The translations under genes and the position numbers were made by a program. Below are positions 18,514 to 26,091 of a stretch of 38,513 nucleotides of DNA, piece after piece. The DNA is from Bacillota bacterium (GTDB lineage: Bacteria; Bacillota; Sulfobacillia; Sulfobacillales; JAIMBI01). Below the pieces are notes generated by a model, which ran no database searches, was not told the DNA's origin, and saw only the letters and a list, made by a program, of their open reading frames with translations. The number at the start of each line of letters is the position of its first letter. Position 1 is the stretch's first letter. The stretch lies in contig JAKATP010000014.1 of NCBI GenBank assembly GCA_021818685.1, positions 1 through 38,513 on the forward strand, given 5' to 3'.

Positions 18514-19768
18514 CTTCTGCGACGGAATCAGCCGTCGGCCAGGCGGTCAGAATTGGTCGCACGGCCTCGAAGAAGGCATCCGGCTGCTCCCACTGGCAAA
18601 AGTGGGCCGCACGCGCGATGACCCGTTGGGCGACACCAGGCAGCACGCGTGCGCACGCCGCCGCCCATTCTGCCACCGAGGGTTGGCAGAAGGCATCTCC
18701 CTCTCCCCACACCATCAACGCCGGGATGCCCGACAGCCGCTCCACGACTTCCAGCATCGGCATGAGATTCGGGGTGGCCCGAAGGCGACGGGGACTGAGG
18801 CGCGTAAAAAACACACTCTTGTACGTCATGGCCACGAGCCGGTCGTCCACGACGCTCGGATCCGCCACGTGCCAGCGGCGAAGGTTGTCGGCCAGCACCG
18901 CGAGTCGATCTTCCAGGCTCGAAGGGTGGACAAAATGCCGCTCGTCTACGCGGTGATGCGTCGCAGGATCGCCCGTCCGGCCCACCAGCGACACCAGGAG
19001 CAGCGCCCGCACCAAGTCCGGGTCCGCGATCGCGAGGCGCGCTGCCAGGCTGGCGCCGAAGGAATAGCCGCCGAGCACTACCGGCGGAGTCACCAGAGTG
19101 CGGATGGCGCGTCCCAGAAGTTTCAGATACGCCTTGTGCGAGAAGTCGCCTGGCACATCGTCGGAGTCGCCGAAACCTGGCAGATCAATCGCGTACACGT
19201 CGGCCGCTGTGGCCAGCTGGTCGAGGTTGCGGCGCCAGTGGGTCCAGTCCCCATACGCCCCATGCAGGAGGATCAGGGGTGCCCCCGGGCCCTTCCGGTG
19301 GACCCCGGCCACCCGCACGCCGTCGATGTTCACCGTGAAAGCTGCCTCGACGTGCGTCGGCGAGAGCAACTCCACGGCCAGGTCATCAAGCGTCCGGTCG
19401 AGAGCCGCCGCCGGATGCGCTTCGGGACGCCGTTCGCGCACGACCCGGGCGGCATCCGCCCGGGAAAGACCCGACAGCATGAGATACAAGATAGCCACGG
19501 CCGCGGTTCTGGAAACCCCGGCCTGGCAGTAGATTCCCACCGTCTCGCCGGCGGCGGCCAGCACCTGCACCCGACGCGCCGCCGCCAGCAGCATTTCGTG
19601 CTGCCCATCGCGCAGATCCGCAAGCGGAAAATGCTCCACGGGCACCCGGTACGCGGGCGGGGTCGTCTCGCCCCGCAAATCCAATAATCGGGTCACGCCC
19701 TCCGCCATCATGGCAGGCCCATCGCCCGAGTCGCCAAGATAGACGGACGGGTTAAGTCGGGTAAGCAG
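18491..19768 (-). CDS. Fusion protein: N-terminal dual-specificity phosphatase-like domain + C-terminal alpha/beta hydrolase
   Basis: DSP region VYLGDSGDGPAMMAEGVTRLLDLRGE...FPLADLRDG...IYCQAGVSRTAAVAILYLMLSGLSRADAARVVRERRPEA (C-X5-R); hydrolase region LILLHGAYGDWTHW, GGYSFGASLA nucleophile, GEGDAF, RAAHFCQWEQPDAF. The tracked ORF starts at 19711; a CTG at 19768 with GGAGGAGGAGACGGT upstream extends the DSP N-terminus in frame. Confidence 0.85.
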   Translation of the reverse strand: MLTRLNPSVYLGDSGDGPAMMAEGVTRLLDLRGETTPPAYRVPVEHFPLADLRDGQHEMLLAAARRVQVLAAAGETVGIYCQAGVSRTAAVAILYLMLSGLSRADAARVVRERRPEAHPAAALDRTLDDLAVELLSPTHVEAAFTVNIDGVRVAGVHRKGPGAPLILLHGAYGDWTHWRRNLDQLATAADVYAIDLPGFGDSDDVPGDFSHKAYLKLLGRAIRTLVTPPVVLGGYSFGASLAARLAIADPDLVRALLLVSLVGRTGDPATHHRVDERHFVHPSSLEDRLAVLADNLRRWHVADPSVVDDRLVAMTYKSVFFTRLSPRRLRATPNLMPMLEVVERLSGIPALMVWGEGDAFCQPSVAEWAAACARVLPGVAQRVIARAAHFCQWEQPDAFFEAVRPILTAWPTADSVAEGEGGGGV

Positions 19769-19837
19769 ACCGTCTCCTCCTCCAGCTCACGTCTTAAACC
19801 AGCCTTAGCCGGGAGCGTCTTCGAGGCCCGCACCCTG

Positions 19838-20593
19838 TTACGGGCCGCCCCGGACATAGATGACCTGTCCGGTCACATAGGCTGCTTCCTCCGAGCACAA
19901 GAACGCCACCACGTTGGCGATGTCGCGAGGCTGACCGACCCGGCGCAGGGGGATGCGGGCGGAGGCGGCCGTCTTCGAGGCCTCGAAGTCGAGTCCCTGT
20001 CGTTCAGCCGTGGCTCGCGTCATGTCCGTCTCGATAAAGCCGGGGGCCACGGCGTTGACGTTGATGTTGAACGGGCCCAGTTCAATGGCGAGGGTCTTGG
20101 TGAACCCCTGCAGGCCAGCCTTGGCGGTTGAGTAGTTGGCCTGGCCACGATTTCCGAGGGCTGAGGTCGAAGATGTATTGACAATCTTCCCCCAGCGCTG
20201 CTCCACCATGTAGCGCTGCGCCGCCCGCGAGCACAAGAACGTGCCTTTCAAGTGGGTCGCCATGACCAGATCCCAATCATCATCCGTCATCTTGAACAAC
20301 AGATTGTCGCGCAGGATGCCGGCGTTGTTGACCAGAACCCCGATGGGACCGAGGCGCGTCGCGCACGCTTCCAGCGCTTTATCCACCTGGGCCCGATCCG
20401 TCACGTCCGCGACCAGTCCCTCCGCATGCCCGCCCCTTTCACGAATCCGGCGCACAGTCTCGGCTACGTCCTCCTCTCGGAGGTCGAGCACAGCGACGCC
20501 GGCCCCCTCCTCCGCCAATCGCTCGGCCTCCGCCCGGCCGATGCCCCGCCCTGCCCCGGTGACCACCGCCACCCGCCCGTCGAGCTGCCCCAT
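19838..20593 (-). CDS. SDR oxidoreductase, 3-oxoacyl reductase (FabG-like)
   Basis: VAVVTGAGRGIGRAEAERLAEEG, LVNNAGILRDNLLFKMTDDDWDLVMATHLKGTF, IVNTSSTSALGNRGQANYSTAKAGLQGFTKTLAIEL, VAPGFIETDMT. Confidence 0.95.
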   Translation of the reverse strand: MGQLDGRVAVVTGAGRGIGRAEAERLAEEGAGVAVLDLREEDVAETVRRIRERGGHAEGLVADVTDRAQVDKALEACATRLGPIGVLVNNAGILRDNLLFKMTDDDWDLVMATHLKGTFLCSRAAQRYMVEQRWGKIVNTSSTSALGNRGQANYSTAKAGLQGFTKTLAIELGPFNINVNAVAPGFIETDMTRATAERQGLDFEASKTAASARIPLRRVGQPRDIANVVAFLCSEEAAYVTGQVIYVRGGP

Positions 20594-20649
20594 GTGCTAT
20601 TCCTCCCGGGATTGTCTGTGCTGTGTCCGTCCCTTCGGTCTTGGTCCCA

Positions 20650-21036
20650 AAGCTGACTCCGCCTGTCCGGTCACGACCCTCAAGCCGCGCCCGTCGTGAG
20701 AGCCATGGCCAGCGTGGTCTGGGTGCGCGCCCGCCTGCACGCTGTCCGTCACCCGCGCGGCCATGCCGATCTGTTGCCGGGACGAACCTTCGCCCGAAAC
20801 CTTCCACCGTATTTGTCAACGCGCCCATCGGCGGGAAGGGTTGCGGTCCGATCGCGCGCGCTGAGGCCCACATTCAGCATCCCCGGGGCCATCATCACCC
20901 CGTGGAGCCCAAATGCGCGCGCCGGCTTCTCGTCATCGTGAATAGGGTCGCAGTCGCCCGAAACCCTGAGGCAACGCACCCGCCGCTCGTGCGCAATGTC
21001 GTGCCAATATGGCCCCAGACGTTCCCCCACCTTCAT
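20650..21036 (-). pseudogene. MaoC-like dehydratase (hydratase motif half), frameshifted
   Basis: ORF 20749..21036 has MKVGERLGPYWHDIAHERRVRCLRVSGDCDPIHDDEKPARAFGLHGVMMAPGMLNVGLSAR...FRAKVRPGN then stops. Another frame continues a MaoC-like C-terminus (IGMAARVTDS...GLRVVTGQAE). Confidence 0.75.
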
Positions 21037-21479
21037 CGTGGGGCCTCGTTGGTGACGATGGGGCCCGTCCGCGCGCGAACGGCGGTCATCTCATCGTGGT
21101 TCGCACCCTCTGTCGGCCCTGTGACCAGGGTCATGCGGTCCCAACTTCCGCTCCGCACCCGGGGGTGTTTGAGCCAGCGTCTCACGGAGATGTGAGCGTG
21201 AGCCACGATCGGGGCACCGTGAACGACAGGCCGCAGATCGTGGATCGTGCCTGCGCGCGGCATCATGCGACAAAAAGGGGGATTCCGTCCGAGCGTGCCC
21301 GCGAACGTGGGAGGCGCCCGCCGGCTCCGATAGCCGGCGGTGCGCCCAGCCTCTTCGTCCAGACAACAGGCTTCGGTGTCCGCGTGAGCCAGAGCCAAGC
21401 GCCGCACCGCACCCTTTTCGGTCTCGGTTAACACGGGTTGTGGCCGAAGGTCCATCGAAGTCTCGTCCACCGCAAACAT
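21033..21479 (-). pseudogene. MaoC/FAS1-like dehydratase N-terminal-type protein, degenerate
   Basis: ORF 21033..21536; TETEKGAVRRLALAHADTEACCLDEEAGRTAGYRSRRAPPTFAGTLG and RSGSWDRMTLVTGPTEGANHDEMTAVRARTGPIVTNEAP resemble MaoC_dehydrat_N, with a scrambled middle. ATGA overlap with the next ORF is retained. Confidence 0.65.
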
Positions 21480-21730
21480 GGCGGCCCCTTTCCCGGGTCG
21501 AAACCCCCGAGGGCCTCTCAAGGAGGCGACTGGCACGCGGGACGCGAATCTGGGATCCTGAATCGGTGAATCAAAGGCGGTATCATCATGCGGGCCGCTC
21601 CAAACGCGTAGCCGTCCCCGCTGGAGATGGGCATGGATGCCGCTCGGTTTGATGTTAGCATGAGAGATTCAGGAGGGAACGGAACGGGCTCACGCCCGCC
21701 CGAAACATCTCGCGACCAGGAGGAATCGTG

Positions 21731-22018
21731 ATGGAGACCCTGCAGGTGGGCTCGCCGCGCATTGCGGCCGTCGTGGACATGGCCCTGTACTCACGCCGAC
21801 TCCCCGAGGCGGACGGTACGCACTGGGTTCTGGGAACCCCGGACGGGGGCGTACTGCACGTGAACCTGAGCGAGGTGGCCGTCGCGCGCACCCAGACCGA
21901 ATGGGAACAGCTTCGGCAGCGTGGCCAGGGTGCCATCATCGTCGTCGAGGGCCGGCTCGTCTTTCGCCGGCAGGAACTTTGGATTGGGGAGGCTGCGATC
22001 CGCTGTCGGCCCGTGTGA
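21731..22018 (+). CDS. Hypothetical protein, 95 aa
   Basis: ATG with AGGAGG 7 nt upstream; convergent with the DNA glycosylase gene; protein METLQVGSPRIAAVVDMALYSRRLPEADGTHWVLGTPDGGVLHV... not recognised. Confidence 0.6.
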   Translation: METLQVGSPRIAAVVDMALYSRRLPEADGTHWVLGTPDGGVLHVNLSEVAVARTQTEWEQLRQRGQGAIIVVEGRLVFRRQELWIGEAAIRCRPV

Positions 22019-22057
22019 ACGCCCGGACGAGAGCCGCCCGCCCCGCGGGGTGGGCCC

Positions 22058-22834
22058 TTAGGCGAGCAGACTGGCGGTGTCGGCCTGGCGGCCGCGCTTT
22101 TCCTTGGGCCGCTCCCAGAACATGACCCCGTCCGGGTCGTTCGATGCCGCCGCCTCCATGGCAAGCCCCCGTGACGGGCACAGGTCAGCCAGCGGACAGG
22201 CGAGACAAGAGGGCTTGCGCGCACGGCAGACGGTGGCGCCGAGATCCATGAGTGCCTGGTTGAATTGCCAGGCATCGTTCTCTGGCACCACCGCCTCTGC
22301 AAGGGCCCAGAGCCGGTGCAGGCGCTCAGCACCCCCCGGTTCCGAGCTCACCCGAAAGAGGCGCGCCAACACCCTTGCCACATTGGTGTCGAGAATTCCC
22401 GCCGGACGGCCATACGCGAAGCTGAGCACGGCTCCGGCCGTGTACCGGCCGACGCCCGGGAGGGCCATCAAGTCCTCCAGGCTGTCTGGAAAATGTCCCG
22501 CCCACTCCTCCACGACCACCCGGGCGATGGCGGACAGCCACGCACCCCGGACCTTGTAACCGAGCGGGTCGGTGATGGCCTTCACCTCCCTCAAGGGAGC
22601 CTCCGCCAGGTCGGCCACGGTCGGAAACCGCAACATGAACCGCTCATACACCGGCGTCACGGTCGCGACGGTCGTTTGATGGAGCAGGATTTCCGACACC
22701 ACGATCGCGTACGGATCGCGCGTTCGGCGCCAGGGTAGCGGCCTGCCCTCCCGCGCAAACCATGCCGGAAGCCGCTCGTGCAGCGCCGCGAGGCGCCGTG
22801 CGTCAATGACGGCCCAGTATTTCAACCGCTTCAT
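22058..22834 (-). CDS. HhH-GPD DNA glycosylase, MutY-like (short form)
   Basis: SEILLHQTTVATVTPVYERF, LPGVGRYTAGAVLSFAYG...ILDTNVARV, Fe-S motif C-X6-C-X2-C-X5-C (CRARKPSCLACPLADLC). About 258 aa from ATG at 22834; the longer ORF start is unsupported. Confidence 0.85.
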   Translation of the reverse strand: MKRLKYWAVIDARRLAALHERLPAWFAREGRPLPWRRTRDPYAIVVSEILLHQTTVATVTPVYERFMLRFPTVADLAEAPLREVKAITDPLGYKVRGAWLSAIARVVVEEWAGHFPDSLEDLMALPGVGRYTAGAVLSFAYGRPAGILDTNVARVLARLFRVSSEPGGAERLHRLWALAEAVVPENDAWQFNQALMDLGATVCRARKPSCLACPLADLCPSRGLAMEAAASNDPDGVMFWERPKEKRGRQADTASLLA

Positions 22835-23655
22835 TCCACCGGCACCGCGATCCGCACCTCCCGCCAGCGCAGGCTGAGGGCTCCCCGACCGACCGCATTG
22901 TAGAGGACGGCCAATAGCTGGAACCAAAGTCCGAGCACCACAGCGACCGGGAACCCAGCTACGGCCACCGCAAATCCGACGAACAGTGCCACCCCGAGGC
23001 CAAAGTATCCGGCCGGCACATGGTGCACCAGGACAAACAATCCGACCAGAAGTGTCAGGATGAGGACCACCGCCCCACACACGATCCAGGCGTAGACCAA
23101 CGTGCCGGCCACCGTACGCGTCGAACCTGGCAGCATGCGCGCGACACGGTGCGACTGCGCATCGTGCGCGGCCCCTACGAGCCGGAGCGGGCGGCTCATC
23201 GAGACGACGAGCCACGTGTAAAGCCAGGCCGTCCCGAAAAGAAGCAGAGTCTGGGCCAGCGGCACCCCAAGCAGGACCGCCCACAACCACCCGCCCGGCG
23301 GCGTTCCAAAGAGACCGCTCACAGCAGCACCCGTGCCCAAAAGGACACCGGCGGGCCAGAGCCACAGGCCGACCACGATCCCGCGGCGCGCGTTAACTTC
23401 CATGACTTGCCCGCCCGCTGTAAAACACTGCCACCCTCCATAGCGGCCGGCCGTCCAGGAATACCAGGCGGCCGCTAGGTAGCGTGTGACCACGAATAAA
23501 CCAAAAAAGCCAGCAGCTCGTATCCACTCCTCAGGCGCTCCGAGGCGTGCGCGGACCCACCACAGGACGAACGCGTAAGGCAGCAACGCGGCAAGGCCGC
23601 ACCACACCGCCCAGCCGAGCGGCGCCACCCCCACCACCCGCCGATATTGCCACAT
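22831..23655 (-). CDS. Multi-pass membrane protein of unknown function
   Basis: 274 aa from ATG at 23655 (MWQYRRVVGVAPLGWAVWCGLAALLPYAFVLWWV...); several hydrophobic helices; overlaps the glycosylase start. Confidence 0.7.
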   Translation of the reverse strand: MWQYRRVVGVAPLGWAVWCGLAALLPYAFVLWWVRARLGAPEEWIRAAGFFGLFVVTRYLAAAWYSWTAGRYGGWQCFTAGGQVMEVNARRGIVVGLWLWPAGVLLGTGAAVSGLFGTPPGGWLWAVLLGVPLAQTLLLFGTAWLYTWLVVSMSRPLRLVGAAHDAQSHRVARMLPGSTRTVAGTLVYAWIVCGAVVLILTLLVGLFVLVHHVPAGYFGLGVALFVGFAVAVAGFPVAVVLGLWFQLLAVLYNAVGRGALSLRWREVRIAVPVE

Positions 23656-23677
23656 AAAAAACTCCCCGCCTTTGTGC

Positions 23678-23875
23678 CTAAGGCCCGCCGAAGAAGGCCC
23701 GGTACAGCGTCGCGTTGGTAGCCAGAAGATAAACCAGTCCCGCCGTAGCCGCCGCCAAGAGGGCCGTGAGCCACCAAAGCCACCGGGCCACACGCCAGTC
23801 GGCGTCTCGTAAGAAGAACGCCGCCAGTGCAAACACCCCCGCCACTGCCATCACTGTCCCGTACACGAGGGCCAC
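23678..23875 (-). CDS. Small two-helix membrane protein
   Basis: 65 aa, two hydrophobic segments (ALVYGTVMAVAGVFALAAFFL, WLWWLTALLAAATAGLVYLLA); placed between mltG and the membrane protein in the same direction. Confidence 0.55.
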   Translation of the reverse strand: MALVYGTVMAVAGVFALAAFFLRDADWRVARWLWWLTALLAAATAGLVYLLATNATLYRAFFGGP

Positions 23876-23885
23876 GGATTGCCGC

Positions 23886-24935
23886 CTACGAACTGCCTTT
23901 GGTCATGGCGGCTACTTTCGCCACATTTTGCTCGTGTTGCTGGTAGGTAGTGGCAAACAGATCGCCTCCGCTCGGGGTGCCCACAAAATAAAGATAGCCG
24001 ACATGAGCGGGATGTAGAGCGGCGGCTAGCGCCACGAGGCCCGGGCAGTCTATCGGACCCGGGGGAAGCCCCGTGTGCAGGTAGGTATTGTAGGGTGAGT
24101 TTACCGTCAGATCCTGGAGGCTCAGACCCCCTTTGACTCGGTTGAAGAGCGCGTAGCGGACAGTGGCATCCGACTGAAGCGGCATCCCTGCCCGCAGTCG
24201 ATTCGCGAACACCGCGGCAATAAGGGGGGCGTCGACGGGTTTTTGATCTTCGGCCTGCACAATGGACGCCAAGGTCACCCACTGCCAGACGCTCTCGCCC
24301 CGTGGCAGCTCCCGTCGAAGGGCTTTCGTGCGCACGAGAAAATCGTGCCGCATCATCGCTATGACGGCCTTGGGCGGTGTGCCGTAGGGGATGAAATAGG
24401 TATCAGGAAACAAGAACCCCTCGGCCGGGTCCCGCACACCTGCCGGTACGGGCCCTGCGGGCGCGCCTTGGCGTATCGCGGATGCCACCGCCGCGCGACT
24501 CCCGATGCCGGCAGCGACGAGCCGGGCCGTGATTTCGGCCACGGTAAACCCTTCGGGTATGGTCACCCGGATCACCAGGATGTCGTTGTGAGCCAGGTGG
24601 CTCAGAACCGTCCGCAGCGGCCACGCGGGCGACATCCGGTAGGGGCCCGGGCGCAGGCGCGCGTCCAGCTGATCGGCTCCCGCCAGAATCAGAAAGGCCC
24701 ACGCGCTCCGGATCACGCCAGAGCGCTGCAAGAGGCGGGCAATCTCCGTGGCGGAGGCCCCGGAAGGAATGGTAACGACCACCGTATGCCGCGCATGCGG
24801 CATCGGCGCACCGGTCATATAGCCCCACCACAGAAAAGCCGCCAGTGCCACCAGCAGCGCCGCCCCCAGGGCGGCGCCCATCACCCGGCGCACGCCTCGG
24901 CGAGGTCTTGGCACCCCACGCGTGAGAGGCGTCAC
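23886..24935 (-). CDS. mltG: Endolytic transglycosylase MltG (YceG-like)
   Basis: VTIPEGFTVAEITARL, EGFLFPDTYFIPYGT, VTLASIVQAEDQKPVDAPLIAAVFANRLRAGMPLQSDATVRYAL, SPYNTYLHTGLPPGPIDCPG, YLYFVGTPSGGDLFATTYQQHEQNV. Confidence 0.96.
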   Translation of the reverse strand: MTPLTRGVPRPRRGVRRVMGAALGAALLVALAAFLWWGYMTGAPMPHARHTVVVTIPSGASATEIARLLQRSGVIRSAWAFLILAGADQLDARLRPGPYRMSPAWPLRTVLSHLAHNDILVIRVTIPEGFTVAEITARLVAAGIGSRAAVASAIRQGAPAGPVPAGVRDPAEGFLFPDTYFIPYGTPPKAVIAMMRHDFLVRTKALRRELPRGESVWQWVTLASIVQAEDQKPVDAPLIAAVFANRLRAGMPLQSDATVRYALFNRVKGGLSLQDLTVNSPYNTYLHTGLPPGPIDCPGLVALAAALHPAHVGYLYFVGTPSGGDLFATTYQQHEQNVAKVAAMTKGSS

Positions 24936-24947
24936 CCCCTCTCGCCT

Positions 24948-25262
24948 CTACTCGCCGTCGTCGCCCTCCTCATCGAGGACCGCTTCGTAGGCGTCCACCA
25001 CGGCCTGCCATTCTGACTCATCCTCAATCTCCACCAGCTGGTCTTCTCCATCGGCGGCACGCTCGAGTCTCAGGATGACGGCCTCTGCTTCTTCCTCTTC
25101 GGCTGTTTCGTACGGAAGCAGGATGGCGTATTCGTGCGCGTTGACCTCAATCACATCCACCACGACAAAGTCGTGGTCTTCCCCGTTCTCGTCGGTTAGC
25201 GTGATGACTTCGTCCTCGTCGCCATCTTCGCCCATTCCGTGCATGCGGTCCTCGTCGCTCAT
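24948..25262 (-). CDS. DUF1292 family protein (YrzB-like)
   Basis: Acidic protein EDEVITLTDENGEDHDFVVVDVIEVNAHEYAILLP; typical position between ruvX and mltG. Confidence 0.9.
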   Translation of the reverse strand: MSDEDRMHGMGEDGDEDEVITLTDENGEDHDFVVVDVIEVNAHEYAILLPYETAEEEEAEAVILRLERAADGEDQLVEIEDESEWQAVVDAYEAVLDEEGDDGE

Positions 25263-25702
25263 GCGTCACCCCGTTCCTGGCCCGCCGAGCGGCGGGCCAA
25301 ATATGTCTCCAGGATGCCCGCCGCCGCCAGCCCATCTCGAAGCTCCCGGCGCCGGCGGCGGCGCACATTTTGATCGAGCAGGATCCGCTCGGCTGCGCGG
25401 GTCGTGAAGCGCTCGTCCACAAGTTCCACCGGCCACGCCACAGCCTGGCGGAGATGCTCCACAAACGCCTCCACCCGCTGCGCCTGCGGCCCCACGGTCC
25501 CATTCAAACTAATCGGCCACCCCACCACAATCCGGCGCACTTGCAGTTCCTCGCCAAGACTCCGGATGCGGGCCAAGTCATGGGCGAGGTCCCGCCGCAA
25601 GAGGGGATCGCGGGGAGTGGCAAGGGTGCCGGTCTCGTCGCTGACCGCGACACCAACCCTCTTTTCCCCGACGTCCAGGGCCATTATGCGTCCCGACATC
25701 AC
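25259..25702 (-). CDS. ruvX: Putative Holliday junction resolvase RuvX (YqgF)
   Basis: [63 protein letters not shown]. Confidence 0.96.
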   Translation of the reverse strand: MMSGRIMALDVGEKRVGVAVSDETGTLATPRDPLLRRDLAHDLARIRSLGEELQVRRIVVGWPISLNGTVGPQAQRVEAFVEHLRQAVAWPVELVDERFTTRAAERILLDQNVRRRRRRELRDGLAAAGILETYLARRSAGQERGDA

Positions 25703-25971
25703 CGGAGCGGCTGGCTCTCCAGCCTCTCGACGAACTGCCGCAGCAATTCTTCGACCAGTTCGTCCCGTTCCACCCGGCGGATGAGGCTTCTCGCCTCCTG
25801 GTGGCTCGTGATGAACGCGGGATCGCCCGACAGAAGATAGCCTGCCAGTTGGCTGATAGGATTGTAGCCACGATCCTTCAGCGCCTGGTAGACGGCCTGC
25901 AGGATGGCGTCGGCTTCATTGGCGACATCACCCCGGGCGCTTAGCCTCCGGGTCTGATCCATGTCGCTCAT
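25699..25971 (-). CDS. ireB: IreB family regulatory phosphoprotein
   Basis: [11 protein letters not shown]...[55 protein letters not shown]; syntenic with alaS and ruvX. Confidence 0.93.
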   Translation of the reverse strand: MSDMDQTRRLSARGDVANEADAILQAVYQALKDRGYNPISQLAGYLLSGDPAFITSHQEARSLIRRVERDELVEELLRQFVERLESQPLR

Positions 25972-26091
25972 CAGGGCCCCCTCTCCAATATGTTCGCCTC
26001 CGTCGACCGCAATCGACCCACTGGGCGCACCAATCGTTACACGTCGGCTCGCCATTCATACCACAATCGGCGGCCTCTCGTGTTTCGCGTC

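Noticed and set aside
21556-21674. Inverted copies TCCTGAATC / GATTCAGGA ~100 bp apart
   Set aside because: Only 9 bp; one copy overlaps a Shine-Dalgarno-like sequence. Could be chance, with no further support.
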